A stretch of DNA of 64,000 nucleotides from Vibrio superstes. GTDB lineage: Bacteria > Pseudomonadota > Gammaproteobacteria > Enterobacterales > Vibrionaceae. Positions 11,481 to 22,648 of this stretch are shown piece after piece. Each line of letters opens with the position of its first letter. The stretch's first letter is position 1. A model generated the notes under the pieces. That model searched no databases. It worked only from the letters and a program-made list of their open reading frames with translations, and had not been told where the DNA came from. Made by a program: the position numbers and the translations under genes. The DNA lies in assembly GCF_003569005.1 (NCBI RefSeq), contig NZ_BCUR01000004.1:434001-498000 (forward strand), written 5' to 3'.

Positions 11481-12841
11481 TGATAAGCACTCACTTATCG
11501 GATATAGCGATTGCTGTAGACGGACGTTTGCTTGGAAGCAACTTAACAATTGAGTCAGTTTCCACGGATAGTCGCAACATTGACCGCAATGGATTGTTTG
11601 TGGCTTTAGTCGGAGAGCGTTTTGATGCCCATAACTTTTGCGAACAAGCGGTAGAGCAGGGCGCCGTTGCGTTAATAGTAGAAAAAGAACTGCCATTACC
11701 CGTTCCACAGCTCATTGTCGAAGATACCAAGTTGGCCTTAGGAAAATTAGGCGCTTGGAATTTTGCTAAAACCAATATGCCCAAGGTGGCGGTCACTGGC
11801 AGTTGTGGCAAAACTACAGTCAAAGAGATGCTAGCCTCAATTTTATCTTTAAGAGGCGAGGTTTTAGCGACCGCTGGAAACTTCAACAACGATATTGGCG
11901 CTCCACTTACTCTGTTGCGAGCCACTGAGCAGCACGATTTTTCTGTGATTGAACTGGGCGCAAACCATGAGCACGAAATTGAATATACAGTGAGCTTAGT
12001 CCAGCCTGATATTGCTCTAGTGAATAATGTCGCCGCCGCTCACCTTGAGGGGTTTGGTTCAATGCAGGGCGTTATGAAAGCTAAGGGAGAGATATTCTCC
12101 ACCTTAGATGAAGGCGGTCTTGCACTGTATAACTTGGAGAGCCAAGGCGGAGAGTTATGGCAAGACTTGCTTGAAAATAAACGAGTACAAACCTTCTCTT
12201 TAGATAATTCGTTGGCTGAGTACTACGCAGGCAATATTGCTATAGATAGTAATGGCTTAGCGAGTTTCCACCTGCACACTCCATTTGGTATGGCAGAGGT
12301 AAAACTAGGGGTTGTTGGTCGCCATAATGTAGCGAATGCAGTAGCTACAGCCGCGATTGCCTTGAATTTAGGCACTGAACTGCCAACGGTGGTTCGTGGA
12401 CTCGAATCGGTTGCTCAAGTTAAGGGCCGAGTCGCGGTTGAGCAACTGACTGACAAAATACGTCTTATTGATGATAGTTATAATGCCAGCGTACCGGCGA
12501 TGAAGGCTGCGGCTGACTTGCTTGGTGCGTTTCAAGGGAGCCGTTGGCTGATCTTGGGGTTTATGGCTGAATTAGGCAAAGAAAGTCTTGAACTTCATCG
12601 GCAAGTCGGTGAATATGCAGCAAAATTTGGGTTTGAGCATGTATTGACTTATGGGGACGACACTAAGGTAATTAGTGATGTGACTCATGGGCGTCATTTT
12701 GACGATCACCAAAGCTTAATGGCTTTCATTGAACAACAACTCTCTACTCAACCACACACTCAACATACTTTGCTCGTTAAGGGCGCAAACAGTGCGCAGA
12801 TGAGCAAGATTGCCGCTGCTTTGAAGGAGAAGCTTAAATGA
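11480..12841 (+). CDS. murF: UDP-MurNAc-tripeptide:D-Ala-D-Ala ligase MurF
   Basis: MurF adds the D-Ala-D-Ala dipeptide to complete the UDP-MurNAc-pentapeptide. The 453-aa Mur ligase shows the N-terminal domain with [24 protein letters not shown], the ATP loop [13 protein letters not shown] (~104-116), [14 protein letters not shown], and [14 protein letters not shown], all characteristic of MurF. It overlaps mraY by 4 bp. Confidence 0.97.
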   Translation: MISTHLSDIAIAVDGRLLGSNLTIESVSTDSRNIDRNGLFVALVGERFDAHNFCEQAVEQGAVALIVEKELPLPVPQLIVEDTKLALGKLGAWNFAKTNMPKVAVTGSCGKTTVKEMLASILSLRGEVLATAGNFNNDIGAPLTLLRATEQHDFSVIELGANHEHEIEYTVSLVQPDIALVNNVAAAHLEGFGSMQGVMKAKGEIFSTLDEGGLALYNLESQGGELWQDLLENKRVQTFSLDNSLAEYYAGNIAIDSNGLASFHLHTPFGMAEVKLGVVGRHNVANAVATAAIALNLGTELPTVVRGLESVAQVKGRVAVEQLTDKIRLIDDSYNASVPAMKAAADLLGAFQGSRWLILGFMAELGKESLELHRQVGEYAAKFGFEHVLTYGDDTKVISDVTHGRHFDDHQSLMAFIEQQLSTQPHTQHTLLVKGANSAQMSKIAAALKEKLK

Positions 12842-13920
12842 TTATCTGGCTAGCGGATTTACTACAGCCTTATTTTTCGTTCTTTCGTCTTTTTGATTAT
12901 CTTTCTTTTCGTTCGATACTCAGTGTTATAACTGCTCTAGGCCTATCTCTGTGGATGGGGCCTAAATTGATCCGACGTTTGCAGTTGCTGCAGATCGGTC
13001 AGGTAGTTCGTCATGACGGTCCAGAATCACACCTAAGCAAGCATGGTACTCCTACCATGGGCGGTGTGATGATTCTCGCTGCGATTACTATTACGGTATT
13101 GCTGTGGGCAAATCTTTCTAACCCCTATGTATGGGCGGTGCTCGCTGTGCTGCTTGGCTATGGCGCGGTAGGTTTTGTGGATGATTACCGTAAGGTAGTG
13201 CGCAAAAACACCGATGGACTGATAGCGCGTTGGAAATATTTCTGGCAATCGGCCATTGCTATTGTGGTCGCTTTTGCACTGTATGCTCATGGTAAAGATA
13301 CCGCAGCTACTCAGCTAGTGGTGCCATTTTTCAAAGACATCATGCCTCAATTAGGCCTGCTTTATATTGTTCTCACCTACTTTGTTATCGTAGGTACCAG
13401 TAACGCAGTAAACCTAACCGATGGCTTGGATGGTCTCGCAATTATGCCGACCATTTTGGTGGCGGCAGGTTTTGCGGTTATTGCGTATGCGACGGGCAAC
13501 GTCAACTTCGCACAATACCTGCATATTCCCTATATTCCTTATACCAGCGAGTTAGTGATCTTCTGTACCGCTATTGTCGGTGCTGGTCTTGGATTCTTGT
13601 GGTTTAACACCTACCCAGCTCAAGTATTTATGGGCGATGTAGGTTCTCTTGCGTTAGGCGGTGCCTTGGGCACAATCGCGGTCCTTGTTCGCCAAGAGTT
13701 CGTATTGGTCATTATGGGGGGTGTATTTGTAATGGAGACCTTGTCGGTAATTCTTCAGGTAGGCTCTTACAAATTGCGCGGACAACGAGTGTTCCGCATG
13801 GCACCTATTCACCACCACTATGAGCTTAAAGGCTGGCCTGAGCCGCGCGTTATTGTTCGTTTTTGGATCATCTCTATCGTGCTAGTACTGATTGGCCTGG
13901 CTACGCTGAAGGTGCGTTAA
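12838..13920 (+). CDS. mraY: Phospho-MurNAc-pentapeptide transferase MraY
   Basis: MraY is the inner-membrane enzyme that transfers phospho-MurNAc-pentapeptide to undecaprenyl phosphate, making lipid I. The 360-aa polytopic protein has about ten membrane segments. Signature motifs include [21 protein letters not shown] (catalytic Asp pair), [22 protein letters not shown] and [12 protein letters not shown] near the C-terminus. The length is exactly that of E. coli MraY. Confidence 0.98.
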   Translation: MIIWLADLLQPYFSFFRLFDYLSFRSILSVITALGLSLWMGPKLIRRLQLLQIGQVVRHDGPESHLSKHGTPTMGGVMILAAITITVLLWANLSNPYVWAVLAVLLGYGAVGFVDDYRKVVRKNTDGLIARWKYFWQSAIAIVVAFALYAHGKDTAATQLVVPFFKDIMPQLGLLYIVLTYFVIVGTSNAVNLTDGLDGLAIMPTILVAAGFAVIAYATGNVNFAQYLHIPYIPYTSELVIFCTAIVGAGLGFLWFNTYPAQVFMGDVGSLALGGALGTIAVLVRQEFVLVIMGGVFVMETLSVILQVGSYKLRGQRVFRMAPIHHHYELKGWPEPRVIVRFWIISIVLVLIGLATLKVR

Positions 13921-13923
13921 TCC

Positions 13924-15252
13924 ATGGCTCAATGGCAAGGTATTCGTGAGGTCGTTGTAGTAGGACTTGGGATCACAGGTTTATCTGTGGTTAAGCATCT
14001 GCAAAAGATTTCTGCGCAAGTGGATGTGCCACTGAACATTCGAGTGATAGATACTCGGGCAGTAGCGCCTGGTGCTGATCAGTTGTCCGATGATGTTTCA
14101 TTGCACAGTGGCGGCTGGGATCAGCAATGGCTCAATGAGGCAGACCTCATCGTGGCAAGTCCGGGCATTGCGCTTGCTACGCCGCAGTTAGCTCAAGCTA
14201 TTGGCTTGGGTGTGCCTGTAGTCGGTGACATTGAGTTATTTGCGTGGGCGGTGAATAAGCCTGTGCTAGCGATCACGGGTTCTAATGGCAAGAGCACGGT
14301 TACTGACCTTACGGGTGTTATGGCTAACGCTGCTGGAGTGAAAACAGCGGTTGGTGGCAATATTGGCGTACCTGCACTTGAATTGCTCAACACCGATGCT
14401 GACTTATTCGTACTTGAGCTATCAAGCTTTCAGCTCGAAACGACCTCAAGCTTAAAACTGCGAGCTGCCGCGTTTCTCAATCTATCCGAAGATCACATGG
14501 ATAGATATGAGGGCATGCACGATTATCGTCAGGCTAAGCTGCGTATTTTTGAGCATGCCGAAGTTAAGATTGTCAACGCTGATGATAAGGCAACCTATCC
14601 AGAGGATATCGAAGGACTGATAGAATTTGGGGTTGCTACTGGCGAATATAAGTTGTCTGATTATCAAGGGCAGACGTGGCTAACGGGTCATGAACAGCGC
14701 CTACTCGCAGCGAATGAGCTCTCCATTGTCGGTCAGCACAATATGCTCAATGCAATTGTTGCTATCGCACTACTGGAATCTGCTGGCATCAAGGTTGAAT
14801 CTTCGCTCGACGCACTAAAGACTTACACAGGCCTGACGCACCGCTGTCAGGTGGTAAGTCGTGAAAACGATATTATCTGGGTCAACGACTCTAAGGCGAC
14901 CAATGTTGCCAGTACCCTAGCGGCATTAAAGGGGCTGAAAATTGCCGGTCGTTTGTATTTGCTTGTTGGCGGTGATGGCAAAGGGGCTGATTTTAGTGAA
15001 CTACAACCGGCTCTTGCGTCTTTAGATGTTGAGCTTTGCTGTTTTGGTGCCGATGGTAAGCAGTTGATTTCATTATCTGAAAACAGTGTTTACTTTGATA
15101 GCATGCAAGAAGCGGTTACTGCCATTCGACAGAAAGCTAAAGCAGGTGATATGGTGATGTTATCTCCGGCCTGTGCCAGTTTCGATCAGTTTGCCAATTT
15201 TATGCAGCGCGGAGAAGTGTTTACTCAGCTCGCTCAGACGCAGGATGCTTAG
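13924..15252 (+). CDS. murD: UDP-MurNAc-L-Ala:D-glutamate ligase MurD
   Basis: MurD adds D-glutamate to UDP-MurNAc-L-alanine. The 442-aa protein has an N-terminal Rossmann start ([17 protein letters not shown]), the ATP loop [13 protein letters not shown] (~116-128), [24 protein letters not shown], and a C-terminal [18 protein letters not shown]. The start is 3 bp after mraY. Confidence 0.97.
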   Translation: MAQWQGIREVVVVGLGITGLSVVKHLQKISAQVDVPLNIRVIDTRAVAPGADQLSDDVSLHSGGWDQQWLNEADLIVASPGIALATPQLAQAIGLGVPVVGDIELFAWAVNKPVLAITGSNGKSTVTDLTGVMANAAGVKTAVGGNIGVPALELLNTDADLFVLELSSFQLETTSSLKLRAAAFLNLSEDHMDRYEGMHDYRQAKLRIFEHAEVKIVNADDKATYPEDIEGLIEFGVATGEYKLSDYQGQTWLTGHEQRLLAANELSIVGQHNMLNAIVAIALLESAGIKVESSLDALKTYTGLTHRCQVVSRENDIIWVNDSKATNVASTLAALKGLKIAGRLYLLVGGDGKGADFSELQPALASLDVELCCFGADGKQLISLSENSVYFDSMQEAVTAIRQKAKAGDMVMLSPACASFDQFANFMQRGEVFTQLAQTQDA

Positions 15253-15276
15253 CATCTGCTATGCGTAGCAGGATGC
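15252..15276 (+). other. Hairpin between murD and ftsW
   Basis: GCATC-TGCTA (15252-15261) and TAGCA-G-GATGC (15266-15276) form a 10-bp stem with a single bulged G and a 4-nt loop. There is no T-run after it. It sits in the only gap of appreciable size (49 bp) between murF and murG. It may be an mRNA processing or stability element. Confidence 0.5.
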
Positions 15277-15301
15277 AAATCAATCTAGAGATTAGGACAA
15301 A

Positions 15302-16579
15302 GTGAGAAATATGCGTTGGCTCTCTCGTTTCCATGGAAAGGAATCGACTCCCACATTAAGCCCTGAGCAAGAATCCTCTGAAGAGTCGCTAGACGACGTT
15401 CAGCAATACTCTACATTGCCAGTGCTATTTGATAGACAGCTAGTGTGGCTATCACTGATCCTAATGCTAATAGGCTTAGTGATGGTGACCTCTGCTTCGC
15501 TACCTGTTAGTTACTCCCATTATGGTTACCCATTCCATTATGCAATTCGTCACGCCTTTTATTTGTGCCTAGCGCTCGGTGTGATGGGGGCTGTTATACA
15601 TGTTCCTACTGAGTATTGGTTAAAACACAGCTCTAAGTTACTGATTGTCAGTATGATCTTACTGGTTGTGGTGCTATTGGCTGGTAAGTCAGTTAACGGT
15701 GCATCGCGTTGGATTCCTCTCGGCCCCATTAACTTCCAGCCAGCAGAGTTGGCTAAGCTAGCGCTGTTCGTTTTTATGGCGAGTTATCTATATCGGAAAC
15801 AGCAGGAAGTAAGATCGAGCTTTAAGAGTGGCTTCTTCAAGCCCTTTATTGTCTTTGCCTTATCGGCTCTCTTACTCTTAGGACAGCCGGACCTTGGTAC
15901 CGTGGTTGTAATGTTAGTGACTATCTTCGGTATGCTGTTTATTGCGGGTGCCAAACTGTGGCAATTCCTAGCCTTGGTGTTTGCAGGTGTCTTGGGGATT
16001 GGCGTTTTGATCCTAATTGAACCTTACCGAATGAAGCGTGTTACTTCGTTTCTCGACCCTTGGGAAGACCCCTTTGGTAGTGGCTACCAATTAACTCAAT
16101 CATTAATGGCATTTGGTCGAGGTGAGTGGTTTGGTCAAGGCCTAGGAAACTCAATTCAAAAGCTCGCTTATCTTCCTGAAGCGCATACCGACTTTGTATT
16201 TGCGGTGATGGGGGAGGAGCTGGGCTTTATTGGCGTGACGGGGATTCTACTGCTGATCTTTGCTCTAGTGTTTAAGTCGGTGTTTATCGGCAAGCGAGCC
16301 TTTGATGCTGGCGACGTGTTTAGTGGCTATCTGGCGCTAGGCTTTGGCATCTGGTTTGCCTTTCAGACTGTGGTCAACGTTGGCGCAGCAGCTGGTATGG
16401 TACCGACCAAAGGCTTAACCCTGCCGCTGATCAGTTATGGTGGTTCGAGTCTGATCATCATGTCCATCGCGGTAGCTATCGTGATACGAATCGATCACGA
16501 GCATCGAGTATTAGATTATAAAGAGTCGTTACAAGCAGACGACGTGAAGCAAGATGAAGTAAAGCAAGGTGTAGCCTAA
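15302..16579 (+). CDS. ftsW: Septal peptidoglycan polymerase FtsW
   Basis: FtsW is the SEDS-family glycosyltransferase that polymerises septal glycan with FtsI. The 425-aa protein has about ten membrane segments. Family signatures include [33 protein letters not shown] and the [17 protein letters not shown] loop. The start is a GTG at 15302 with AGGA about 6 bases upstream; an ATG at 15311 (MRWLSRF) is an alternative. The cytoplasmic N-terminus is longer than the membrane core needs. Confidence 0.95.
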   Translation: MRNMRWLSRFHGKESTPTLSPEQESSEESLDDVQQYSTLPVLFDRQLVWLSLILMLIGLVMVTSASLPVSYSHYGYPFHYAIRHAFYLCLALGVMGAVIHVPTEYWLKHSSKLLIVSMILLVVVLLAGKSVNGASRWIPLGPINFQPAELAKLALFVFMASYLYRKQQEVRSSFKSGFFKPFIVFALSALLLLGQPDLGTVVVMLVTIFGMLFIAGAKLWQFLALVFAGVLGIGVLILIEPYRMKRVTSFLDPWEDPFGSGYQLTQSLMAFGRGEWFGQGLGNSIQKLAYLPEAHTDFVFAVMGEELGFIGVTGILLLIFALVFKSVFIGKRAFDAGDVFSGYLALGFGIWFAFQTVVNVGAAAGMVPTKGLTLPLISYGGSSLIIMSIAVAIVIRIDHEHRVLDYKESLQADDVKQDEVKQGVA

Positions 16580-16581
16580 TA

Positions 16582-17658
16582 ATGACAAACAATAAAAAGC
16601 GACTCTTGGTGATGGCGGGTGGCACTGGCGGTCACGTTTTTCCTGGGCTTGCAGTAGCGAAATATCTGCAGCAACAAGGATGGGAAATCCGCTGGTTAGG
16701 TACGGCTGATCGCATGGAAGCCGACCTGGTACCAAAGCACGGCATCGAGATTGATTTCATTAAGGTCAAAGGACTAAGAGGCCAAGGCTTAGGTAAATTA
16801 ATCAAAGCGCCTTTTCAGATCATTAATGCCATTGGCCAGGCGAAAGCGCATATTAAGCGCTACAACCCAGATGTGGTTTTAGGAATGGGTGGCTATGTTA
16901 GCGGCCCAGGTGGTATCGCTGCCCGTCAGTGCGGTATTCCATTGGTGTTGCATGAGCAAAACGCTGTGGCAGGGCTGACCAATGGTTGGCTGGCTAAGGT
17001 AGCAAGCAAGGTATTCCAAGCCTTTCCTGGTGCGTTTCCCAATGCAGAAGTCGTTGGTAACCCGGTTCGAACAGATGTGGTCGCACTTGAGTCGCCACAG
17101 ATAAGGCTTGCCTCTCGTGAGGGTGACATCCGAATCTTGGTGATGGGGGGCAGTCAAGGTGCGCGCATTTTAAATCACACACTGCCTGAAACCATAGCAG
17201 AGCTAGGCAGTGGTTATACGGTTTGGCATCAAGTGGGTAAAGATAATCGTGAAGATGTCGATTCTCGCTACCAGAAAGCGGGGGTTCAACAAGCGAAGGT
17301 CACCGAGTTCATTGATGACGTAGCCGCTGCGTATGAGTGGGCCGATCTCATCGTGTGCCGCTCTGGTGCGTTGACCGTTTCTGAGGTTTCAGCAGCAGGC
17401 TTGGCGGCGATATTCATCCCGTATCCACATAAAGATAGACAACAAGCGCTCAATGGCGACTACCTAGTCGACGCTGACGCTGCAAAAATGATTGAGCAGC
17501 AGAACCTATCTGCCGCCAAATTAACAAAAACAATTCAGGGGCTAGATAGAGCCTCTTTGCTCGAGATGGCAATAAAGTCACGCCAAGCGGCTAAGCTTGA
17601 TGCAGATAAAGTGGTTGCTGAGGCGATAGTCGCTCTAAGCAACCGCAGTGATAAATAA
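16582..17658 (+). CDS. murG: UDP-GlcNAc:undecaprenyl-PP-MurNAc-pentapeptide GlcNAc transferase MurG
   Basis: MurG makes lipid II from lipid I on the cytoplasmic face of the membrane. The 358-aa GT-B glycosyltransferase has the first G-loop [16 protein letters not shown], the second G-loop [40 protein letters not shown], and the UDP-GlcNAc site [20 protein letters not shown]. It is 2 bp after ftsW. Confidence 0.97.
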   Translation: MTNNKKRLLVMAGGTGGHVFPGLAVAKYLQQQGWEIRWLGTADRMEADLVPKHGIEIDFIKVKGLRGQGLGKLIKAPFQIINAIGQAKAHIKRYNPDVVLGMGGYVSGPGGIAARQCGIPLVLHEQNAVAGLTNGWLAKVASKVFQAFPGAFPNAEVVGNPVRTDVVALESPQIRLASREGDIRILVMGGSQGARILNHTLPETIAELGSGYTVWHQVGKDNREDVDSRYQKAGVQQAKVTEFIDDVAAAYEWADLIVCRSGALTVSEVSAAGLAAIFIPYPHKDRQQALNGDYLVDADAAKMIEQQNLSAAKLTKTIQGLDRASLLEMAIKSRQAAKLDADKVVAEAIVALSNRSDK

Positions 17659-17688
17659 TCTCGAACAATACTGAGCAAGAGAACAATT

Positions 17689-19149
17689 ATGGTAATCGAA
17701 CACAAACAAGATTTGGCACACATCCGAGCTATGATCCCTGAGATGCGACGCGTGAAAAGTATTCACTTCGTTGGCATCGGTGGCGCGGGTATGAGTGGCA
17801 TTGCTGAGGTTTTGCTAAATGAAGGCTACGCCATCTCTGGCTCAGACATTAGTCAAAATGCCGTTACAGACCGACTGCAAAGCAAGGGTGCGACCATCTT
17901 TATTGGTCATGACCAAACCAATGTAGAGAATGCCAGTGTGGTAGTGGTATCTACAGCGATTGATCAGGGGAACCCTGAACTTGTTGCGGCTAAAGCTTTA
18001 CGTATACCTGTTGTGCGTCGTGCAGAGATGCTCGCTGAGATTATGCGTTACCGCCATGGTATTGCCGTCGCGGGTACTCACGGTAAAACCACAACGACTG
18101 CCTTAGTGACTCAGATCTATTCAGAAGCAGGCTTAGATCCTACGTTTGTTAACGGTGGCCTAGTAAAGAGCGCGGGAACCAATGCGCGTCTGGGCTCAAG
18201 TCGTATCCTTATTGCTGAAGCAGACGAAAGCGATGCCTCCTTCTTGCACCTTCAGCCTATGGTCGCCATCGTTACTAACATTGAAGCTGACCATATGGAT
18301 ACATACGGCGGTGACTTTGAAGTACTCAAGCAAACCTTTGCTGACTTCCTGCACAAACTGCCATTCTATGGCCAAGCAATCATGTGCATTGATGATCCTG
18401 TTATCCGTGAGATGCTCCCAACCATCAGTCGCCAAGTTATTACTTACGGCTTCTCTGATGATGCGGACGTGAAGATCGTGAATTACCGTCAGCAAGGGCA
18501 ACAGAGCTTCTTTACGGTAGAGCGTGAAGGACGAAATGACTTAGAGATTACGCTCAACATGCCAGGTAAGCACAATGCATTGAATGCGTCAGCTGCGATT
18601 GCCGTTGCCACTGAAGATGACATCTCTGATGAAGCGATTCTTTCGGCATTACTGGCAACTCAAGGCACGGGCCGTCGATTTGAGCACTTAGGCGAATTTA
18701 ACACCGGTAATGGTACTGCCATGCTGGTGGATGATTACGGCCATCACCCTAGTGAGGTTGATGTTACCATTGATGCCGCGCGTGCAGGTTGGCCGGATAA
18801 GCGTCTGGTTATGGTGTTTCAACCACACCGTTACAGCCGTACTCGCGATCTTTACGATGATTTTGCTAATGTCTTGGACAAAGTTGACGTACTGCTGATG
18901 TTAGACGTTTATTCTGCGGGTGAAGCACCTATTGCTGGGGCTGACGGACGTTCTCTATGCCGTACTATCCGTAGCCGAGGTCGTATTGATCCTATCTTTG
19001 TTAAAGAGCAAGATGAACTACCGAAGGTACTGGCCAACTTGTTGCAAGAAGGTGATCTTGTTCTCACTCAGGGCGCTGGTGATGTAGGAAAGGTTGCTAA
19101 AAGGTTGGAAAAGTTAGAACTTAACATCAGAGCAATGCAAAAAAGCTAG
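17689..19149 (+). CDS. murC: UDP-N-acetylmuramate:L-alanine ligase MurC
   Basis: MurC adds the first amino acid, L-alanine, to UDP-MurNAc. The 486-aa protein has [21 protein letters not shown] at the N-terminal Rossmann fold, the ATP loop [16 protein letters not shown] (~126-141), [14 protein letters not shown] and [10 protein letters not shown]. The start gives a short extra N-terminus before the conserved [18 protein letters not shown], as in E. coli. Confidence 0.97.
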   Translation: MVIEHKQDLAHIRAMIPEMRRVKSIHFVGIGGAGMSGIAEVLLNEGYAISGSDISQNAVTDRLQSKGATIFIGHDQTNVENASVVVVSTAIDQGNPELVAAKALRIPVVRRAEMLAEIMRYRHGIAVAGTHGKTTTTALVTQIYSEAGLDPTFVNGGLVKSAGTNARLGSSRILIAEADESDASFLHLQPMVAIVTNIEADHMDTYGGDFEVLKQTFADFLHKLPFYGQAIMCIDDPVIREMLPTISRQVITYGFSDDADVKIVNYRQQGQQSFFTVEREGRNDLEITLNMPGKHNALNASAAIAVATEDDISDEAILSALLATQGTGRRFEHLGEFNTGNGTAMLVDDYGHHPSEVDVTIDAARAGWPDKRLVMVFQPHRYSRTRDLYDDFANVLDKVDVLLMLDVYSAGEAPIAGADGRSLCRTIRSRGRIDPIFVKEQDELPKVLANLLQEGDLVLTQGAGDVGKVAKRLEKLELNIRAMQKS

Positions 19150-19194
19150 TTTCCTTATCGAAATATCCGTTATTGCTATGGAAAGATAATGCCG

Positions 19195-19227
19195 GGCAAG
19201 TATAATCAGTCAATAGATATACTTGCC
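19195..19227 (+). other. Perfect 10-bp inverted repeat between murC and ftsQ
   Basis: GGCAAGTATA (19195-19204) and TATACTTGCC (19218-19227) are perfect inverted copies with a 13-base loop. They lie inside the 126-bp gap where enterobacteria carry ddlB. No T-run follows, so this is not a standard terminator. A promoter operator for ftsQAZ or an mRNA stem are both possible. Confidence 0.55.
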
Positions 19228-19275
19228 TGTAAAGGGTTATGTGCCGTTAATTAGGAAGTCGACGACATTATAAAA

Positions 19276-20073
19276 ATGGAATCTACATTAGACGTCGAAA
19301 CCGAATATAAACAAAGGCCTAGGTTAAAATTTTCTTGGGTTGATGCGAGTTTTTTATTGTTCGTAGTCGCTTTGATTGTGTTTGGTATTTTTTCCACAGT
19401 TGCATGGATGCGAGACAGTGGACGACTACCCCTTTCTCAATTTGTCCTTGAAGGTGACCTTGAATATGTGCACAGCACTGATGTGCAGAGTGCGTTATCA
19501 CATATTCATCCATTTGGCACATTTATGACTCAGGATGTTAATCAATTGCAAACAGCTGTTGAATCTCTTCCTTGGGTTGCGAGTGCCGCCATTCGTAAGC
19601 AATGGCCAAACACCATTAAGGTGTTTTTGATGGAGCATCACCCAGCCGCAATCTGGAATGGTAATGCGCTTCTAAACAGTAACGGCCAGATATTTTATGC
19701 CGACGTTGGGCAGTTGCATCAGCAAGACCAAGAAATCGTTAAGCTTTACGGCCCTGAAACTGAAAGTGAAAGGGTGTTAGACACTTGGCGAGAGATTAAG
19801 TCGCAATTTGCGAGTCTCGGTTTACAGATCACTTCAGTTGTACTGAATGACCGACACGCTTGGCAGCTGATACTAGACAATGGCATCCGCCTTGAATTGG
19901 GTAAAGATGCATTAGAAGAAAGAATTCAGAGGTTTGTTGAGCTATATCGCCACATGGATGAGAGAGTTCAGCAGATCAGTTATATAGATTTAAGATATGA
20001 CACCGGAGCCGCCATCGGCTGGCTAACGGAAGACCAAAGGCAAGAGAGTAGTAATGACCAAGGGCACGGATGA
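19276..20073 (+). CDS. ftsQ: Cell division protein FtsQ
   Basis: FtsQ is the bitopic scaffold of the FtsQLB divisome complex. The 265-aa protein has a cytoplasmic N-terminus, one membrane segment (ASFLLFVVALIVFGIFSTVA, ~24-46) and a periplasmic POTRA domain (~55-125, with LSQFVLEGDLEYVHSTDVQ and ESLPWVASAAIRKQWPNTIK), followed by the beta domain. It directly follows murC without ddl. The ribosome site is weak. Its 3' end overlaps ftsA by 20 bp. Confidence 0.94.
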   Translation: MESTLDVETEYKQRPRLKFSWVDASFLLFVVALIVFGIFSTVAWMRDSGRLPLSQFVLEGDLEYVHSTDVQSALSHIHPFGTFMTQDVNQLQTAVESLPWVASAAIRKQWPNTIKVFLMEHHPAAIWNGNALLNSNGQIFYADVGQLHQQDQEIVKLYGPETESERVLDTWREIKSQFASLGLQITSVVLNDRHAWQLILDNGIRLELGKDALEERIQRFVELYRHMDERVQQISYIDLRYDTGAAIGWLTEDQRQESSNDQGHG

Positions 20074-21319
20074 CAACCTGATTGTTGGTCTGGATATCGG
20101 TACAGCGACTGTTTCAGCGCTAGTAGGCGAGATTCTTCCAGACGGACAGATCAATATTATTGGCGCTGGTAGCAGTCCATCCCGTGGAATGGATAAGGGC
20201 GGGGTGAACGACCTCGACTCTGTGATCAAATCAGTGGAGCGCGCAGTGAATCAAGCTGAGCTTATGGCTGAGCACAAGATCACCAACGTATACCTATCCA
20301 TCTCAGGTCAGCACATTACCAGTCGTATTGAAAAGGGCATGGGCACCATCTCTGATGAAGAGGTGTCCCAAGAAGATATGGATCGCGCGATCCATACAGC
20401 TCGCTCTATCAAGATTGGTGAAGAAGAACGCATCCTGCATGTTATTCCGCAAGAATTTAAAATCGATCACCTTGGTGGGATCAAGAACCCACTAGGGCTT
20501 TCTGGCGTGCGCATGGAAGTGAGCGTTCATATGATCTCTTGCCATAACGATATGGCTCGTAATGTTATCAAGGCAGTAGAGCGCTGTGGCCTGACGGTTG
20601 AACAATTGGTCTTCTCTGGCCTTGCAGCAAGTGATGCTGTTATTACAGAAGACGAAAAAGAGCTGGGTGTGTGCGTTGTAGATATCGGCGCAGGTACTAT
20701 GGATGTAGCACTTTGGACTGGCGGCGCACTGCGTCACACCGAGGTGTTCTCCTATGCAGGTAACTCTGTCACCAGTGATATAGCATTTGCCTTTGGCACA
20801 CCAATTAACGATGCCGAAGAGATTAAGGTTAAGTATGGCTGCGCTATGAGTGAATTGGTTAGCAAAGATGACACAGTTAACGTTCCTAGCGTTGGCGGTC
20901 GCCCATCTCGCAGTTTACAAAGACAAACCTTATCTGAAGTGATAGAACCGCGTTATACTGAGCTTATGGGTTTAATAAACCAAGCGATTGAAAACGCTCA
21001 AAACAAGATGCGAGAGAACGGTGTTAAACACCATCATATTGCAGCTGGTATCGTATTAACTGGCGGCGCATCGCAAATAGAAGGTTTAGCTGAATGTGCA
21101 GAACGCGTATTTGGCAATCAAGTTAGAATCGGTAAGCCTACAGAAGTAAAAGGCTTAACAGATTACGTAAAGGAGCCGTACCACTCTACGGCAGTTGGTT
21201 TATTGCATTATGGCAAAGACAGCAGTTTTAATGATGAAGGCGAGTATTCGGAACCGAAACAGTCCTCTCTAACTGGCTTGTTCAGCAAAATGCGTAATTG
21301 GATACAAAAAGAATTTTAA
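20054..21319 (+). CDS. ftsA: Cell division protein FtsA
   Basis: FtsA is the actin-like ATPase that tethers FtsZ to the membrane. The 421-aa protein shows the phosphate loop VGLDIGTATVSALVGEI, the 1C domain, a second phosphate region VVDIGAGTMDVALW, the adenosine motif IVLTGGASQIEGL, and the C-terminal amphipathic membrane-targeting helix (LTGLFSKMRNWIQKEF). It is 30 bp before ftsZ. Confidence 0.97.
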   Translation: MTKGTDDNLIVGLDIGTATVSALVGEILPDGQINIIGAGSSPSRGMDKGGVNDLDSVIKSVERAVNQAELMAEHKITNVYLSISGQHITSRIEKGMGTISDEEVSQEDMDRAIHTARSIKIGEEERILHVIPQEFKIDHLGGIKNPLGLSGVRMEVSVHMISCHNDMARNVIKAVERCGLTVEQLVFSGLAASDAVITEDEKELGVCVVDIGAGTMDVALWTGGALRHTEVFSYAGNSVTSDIAFAFGTPINDAEEIKVKYGCAMSELVSKDDTVNVPSVGGRPSRSLQRQTLSEVIEPRYTELMGLINQAIENAQNKMRENGVKHHHIAAGIVLTGGASQIEGLAECAERVFGNQVRIGKPTEVKGLTDYVKEPYHSTAVGLLHYGKDSSFNDEGEYSEPKQSSLTGLFSKMRNWIQKEF

Positions 21320-21349
21320 CCTGGATAGACAGGAAAACGGAGAAAGCAC

Positions 21350-22555
21350 ATGTTTGAACCGATGACGGAAATGAATGACGAAGCCGTAATTAAGGTCGTT
21401 GGTGTTGGCGGTGGCGGCGGTAATGCCGTTGAACATATGGTGCGTGAGTCCATCGAGGGCGTAGAATTCATCAGTGTTAATACCGATGCACAGGCGCTAC
21501 GCAAAACTAGCGTTAGCTCTGTTATTCAAATTGGTACAGATATCACCAAAGGTCTTGGTGCTGGAGCGAACCCACAAGTAGGTCGTGATTCGGCGCTTGA
21601 AGATCGTGAAGCGATCAAAGAAGTACTAACGGGTGCCGACATGGTATTCATCGCAGCTGGTATGGGCGGCGGTACAGGTACAGGCGCAGCACCTGTTATT
21701 GCAGAGATTGCCAAAGAGCTTGGCGTTCTAACGGTAGCAGTAGTGACTAAGCCATTTGGTTTTGAAGGCAAAAAACGCCTATCGTTTGCAGAGCAAGGAA
21801 TCGAAGAGCTTTCAAAGCATGTTGATTCATTGATTACGATTCCAAATGAAAAGCTACTTAAGGTGTACGGACGCAACGTAACCCTCTTAGAAGCATTCGG
21901 CTATGCAAATGACGTACTAAAAGATGCAGTACAAGGTATTGCAGAATTGATTACTCGTCCTGGCATGATCAACGTCGACTTCGCGGATGTTCGTACCGTG
22001 ATGTCTGAGATGGGTCAAGCTATGATGGGCAGTGGCGTATCTACTGGTGAAGACCGTGCAGAAGAAGCAGCAGAAGCCGCTATTTCTCACTCTCTACTAG
22101 AAGATATCGACTTAGCTGGCGCACGTGGAGTACTTGTTAATATTACTGCAGGTATGGATATGCGTCTGGACGAGTTCGAGATTGTGGGTAACACAGTTAA
22201 GGCATTCGCGTCTGACAATGCTACAGTTGTAATTGGTACTTCTCTAGACCCTGATATGTCTGACGAATTCCGCGTAACTGTTGTTGCAACAGGCATTGGC
22301 AACGAGAAGAAGCCAGAGATTACTTTGGTTGGTGCCGCGTCTAAGCCAAAAGCGGTTTCGACTCCTGAGCCTCGCGTTGCTGCGGCAACAAAAGCAGAGC
22401 CAGAGATGAAGATCCAACCCGCTGCGGTTAAGCCAAAAACTGAACCAACAGCGTCACGCCCAGCGAGTGGTGCGGGACAGCAGGTAGCAAACTCAGGTCA
22501 AACTGAGAGTGCATACCTTGATATACCAGCATTTTTACGCAACCAAGCGGACTAA
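21350..22555 (+). CDS. ftsZ: Cell division GTPase FtsZ
   Basis: FtsZ polymerises into the Z-ring. The 401-aa protein begins with the usual MFEPM and has the nucleotide region [15 protein letters not shown], the tubulin signature [10 protein letters not shown] (~106-115), and the T7-loop region [21 protein letters not shown] ~65-residue variable Pro/Ala/Lys linker follows. The conserved C-terminal peptide [12 protein letters not shown] binds FtsA, ZipA and SlmA. Confidence 0.98.
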   Translation: MFEPMTEMNDEAVIKVVGVGGGGGNAVEHMVRESIEGVEFISVNTDAQALRKTSVSSVIQIGTDITKGLGAGANPQVGRDSALEDREAIKEVLTGADMVFIAAGMGGGTGTGAAPVIAEIAKELGVLTVAVVTKPFGFEGKKRLSFAEQGIEELSKHVDSLITIPNEKLLKVYGRNVTLLEAFGYANDVLKDAVQGIAELITRPGMINVDFADVRTVMSEMGQAMMGSGVSTGEDRAEEAAEAAISHSLLEDIDLAGARGVLVNITAGMDMRLDEFEIVGNTVKAFASDNATVVIGTSLDPDMSDEFRVTVVATGIGNEKKPEITLVGAASKPKAVSTPEPRVAAATKAEPEMKIQPAAVKPKTEPTASRPASGAGQQVANSGQTESAYLDIPAFLRNQAD

Positions 22556-22567
22556 TTGTTCGTTTTT

Positions 22568-22595
22568 TTGACAATTGTAAAAAAACTGGTAGGAT
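22568..22595 (+). promoter_or_regulatory. Sigma70 promoter of lpxC
   Basis: A perfect TTGACA (22568-22573), a 16-bp spacer and TAGGAT (22590-22595) lie in the ftsZ-lpxC gap. The predicted start near 22602 leaves a ~47-nt leader. lpxC can therefore be expressed apart from dcw readthrough. Confidence 0.65.
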
Positions 22596-22648
22596 GTGCG
22601 ACCAAGCTGATAAACAGCTAGCAACTTTGCTTTAATGAGAGGTATTGC

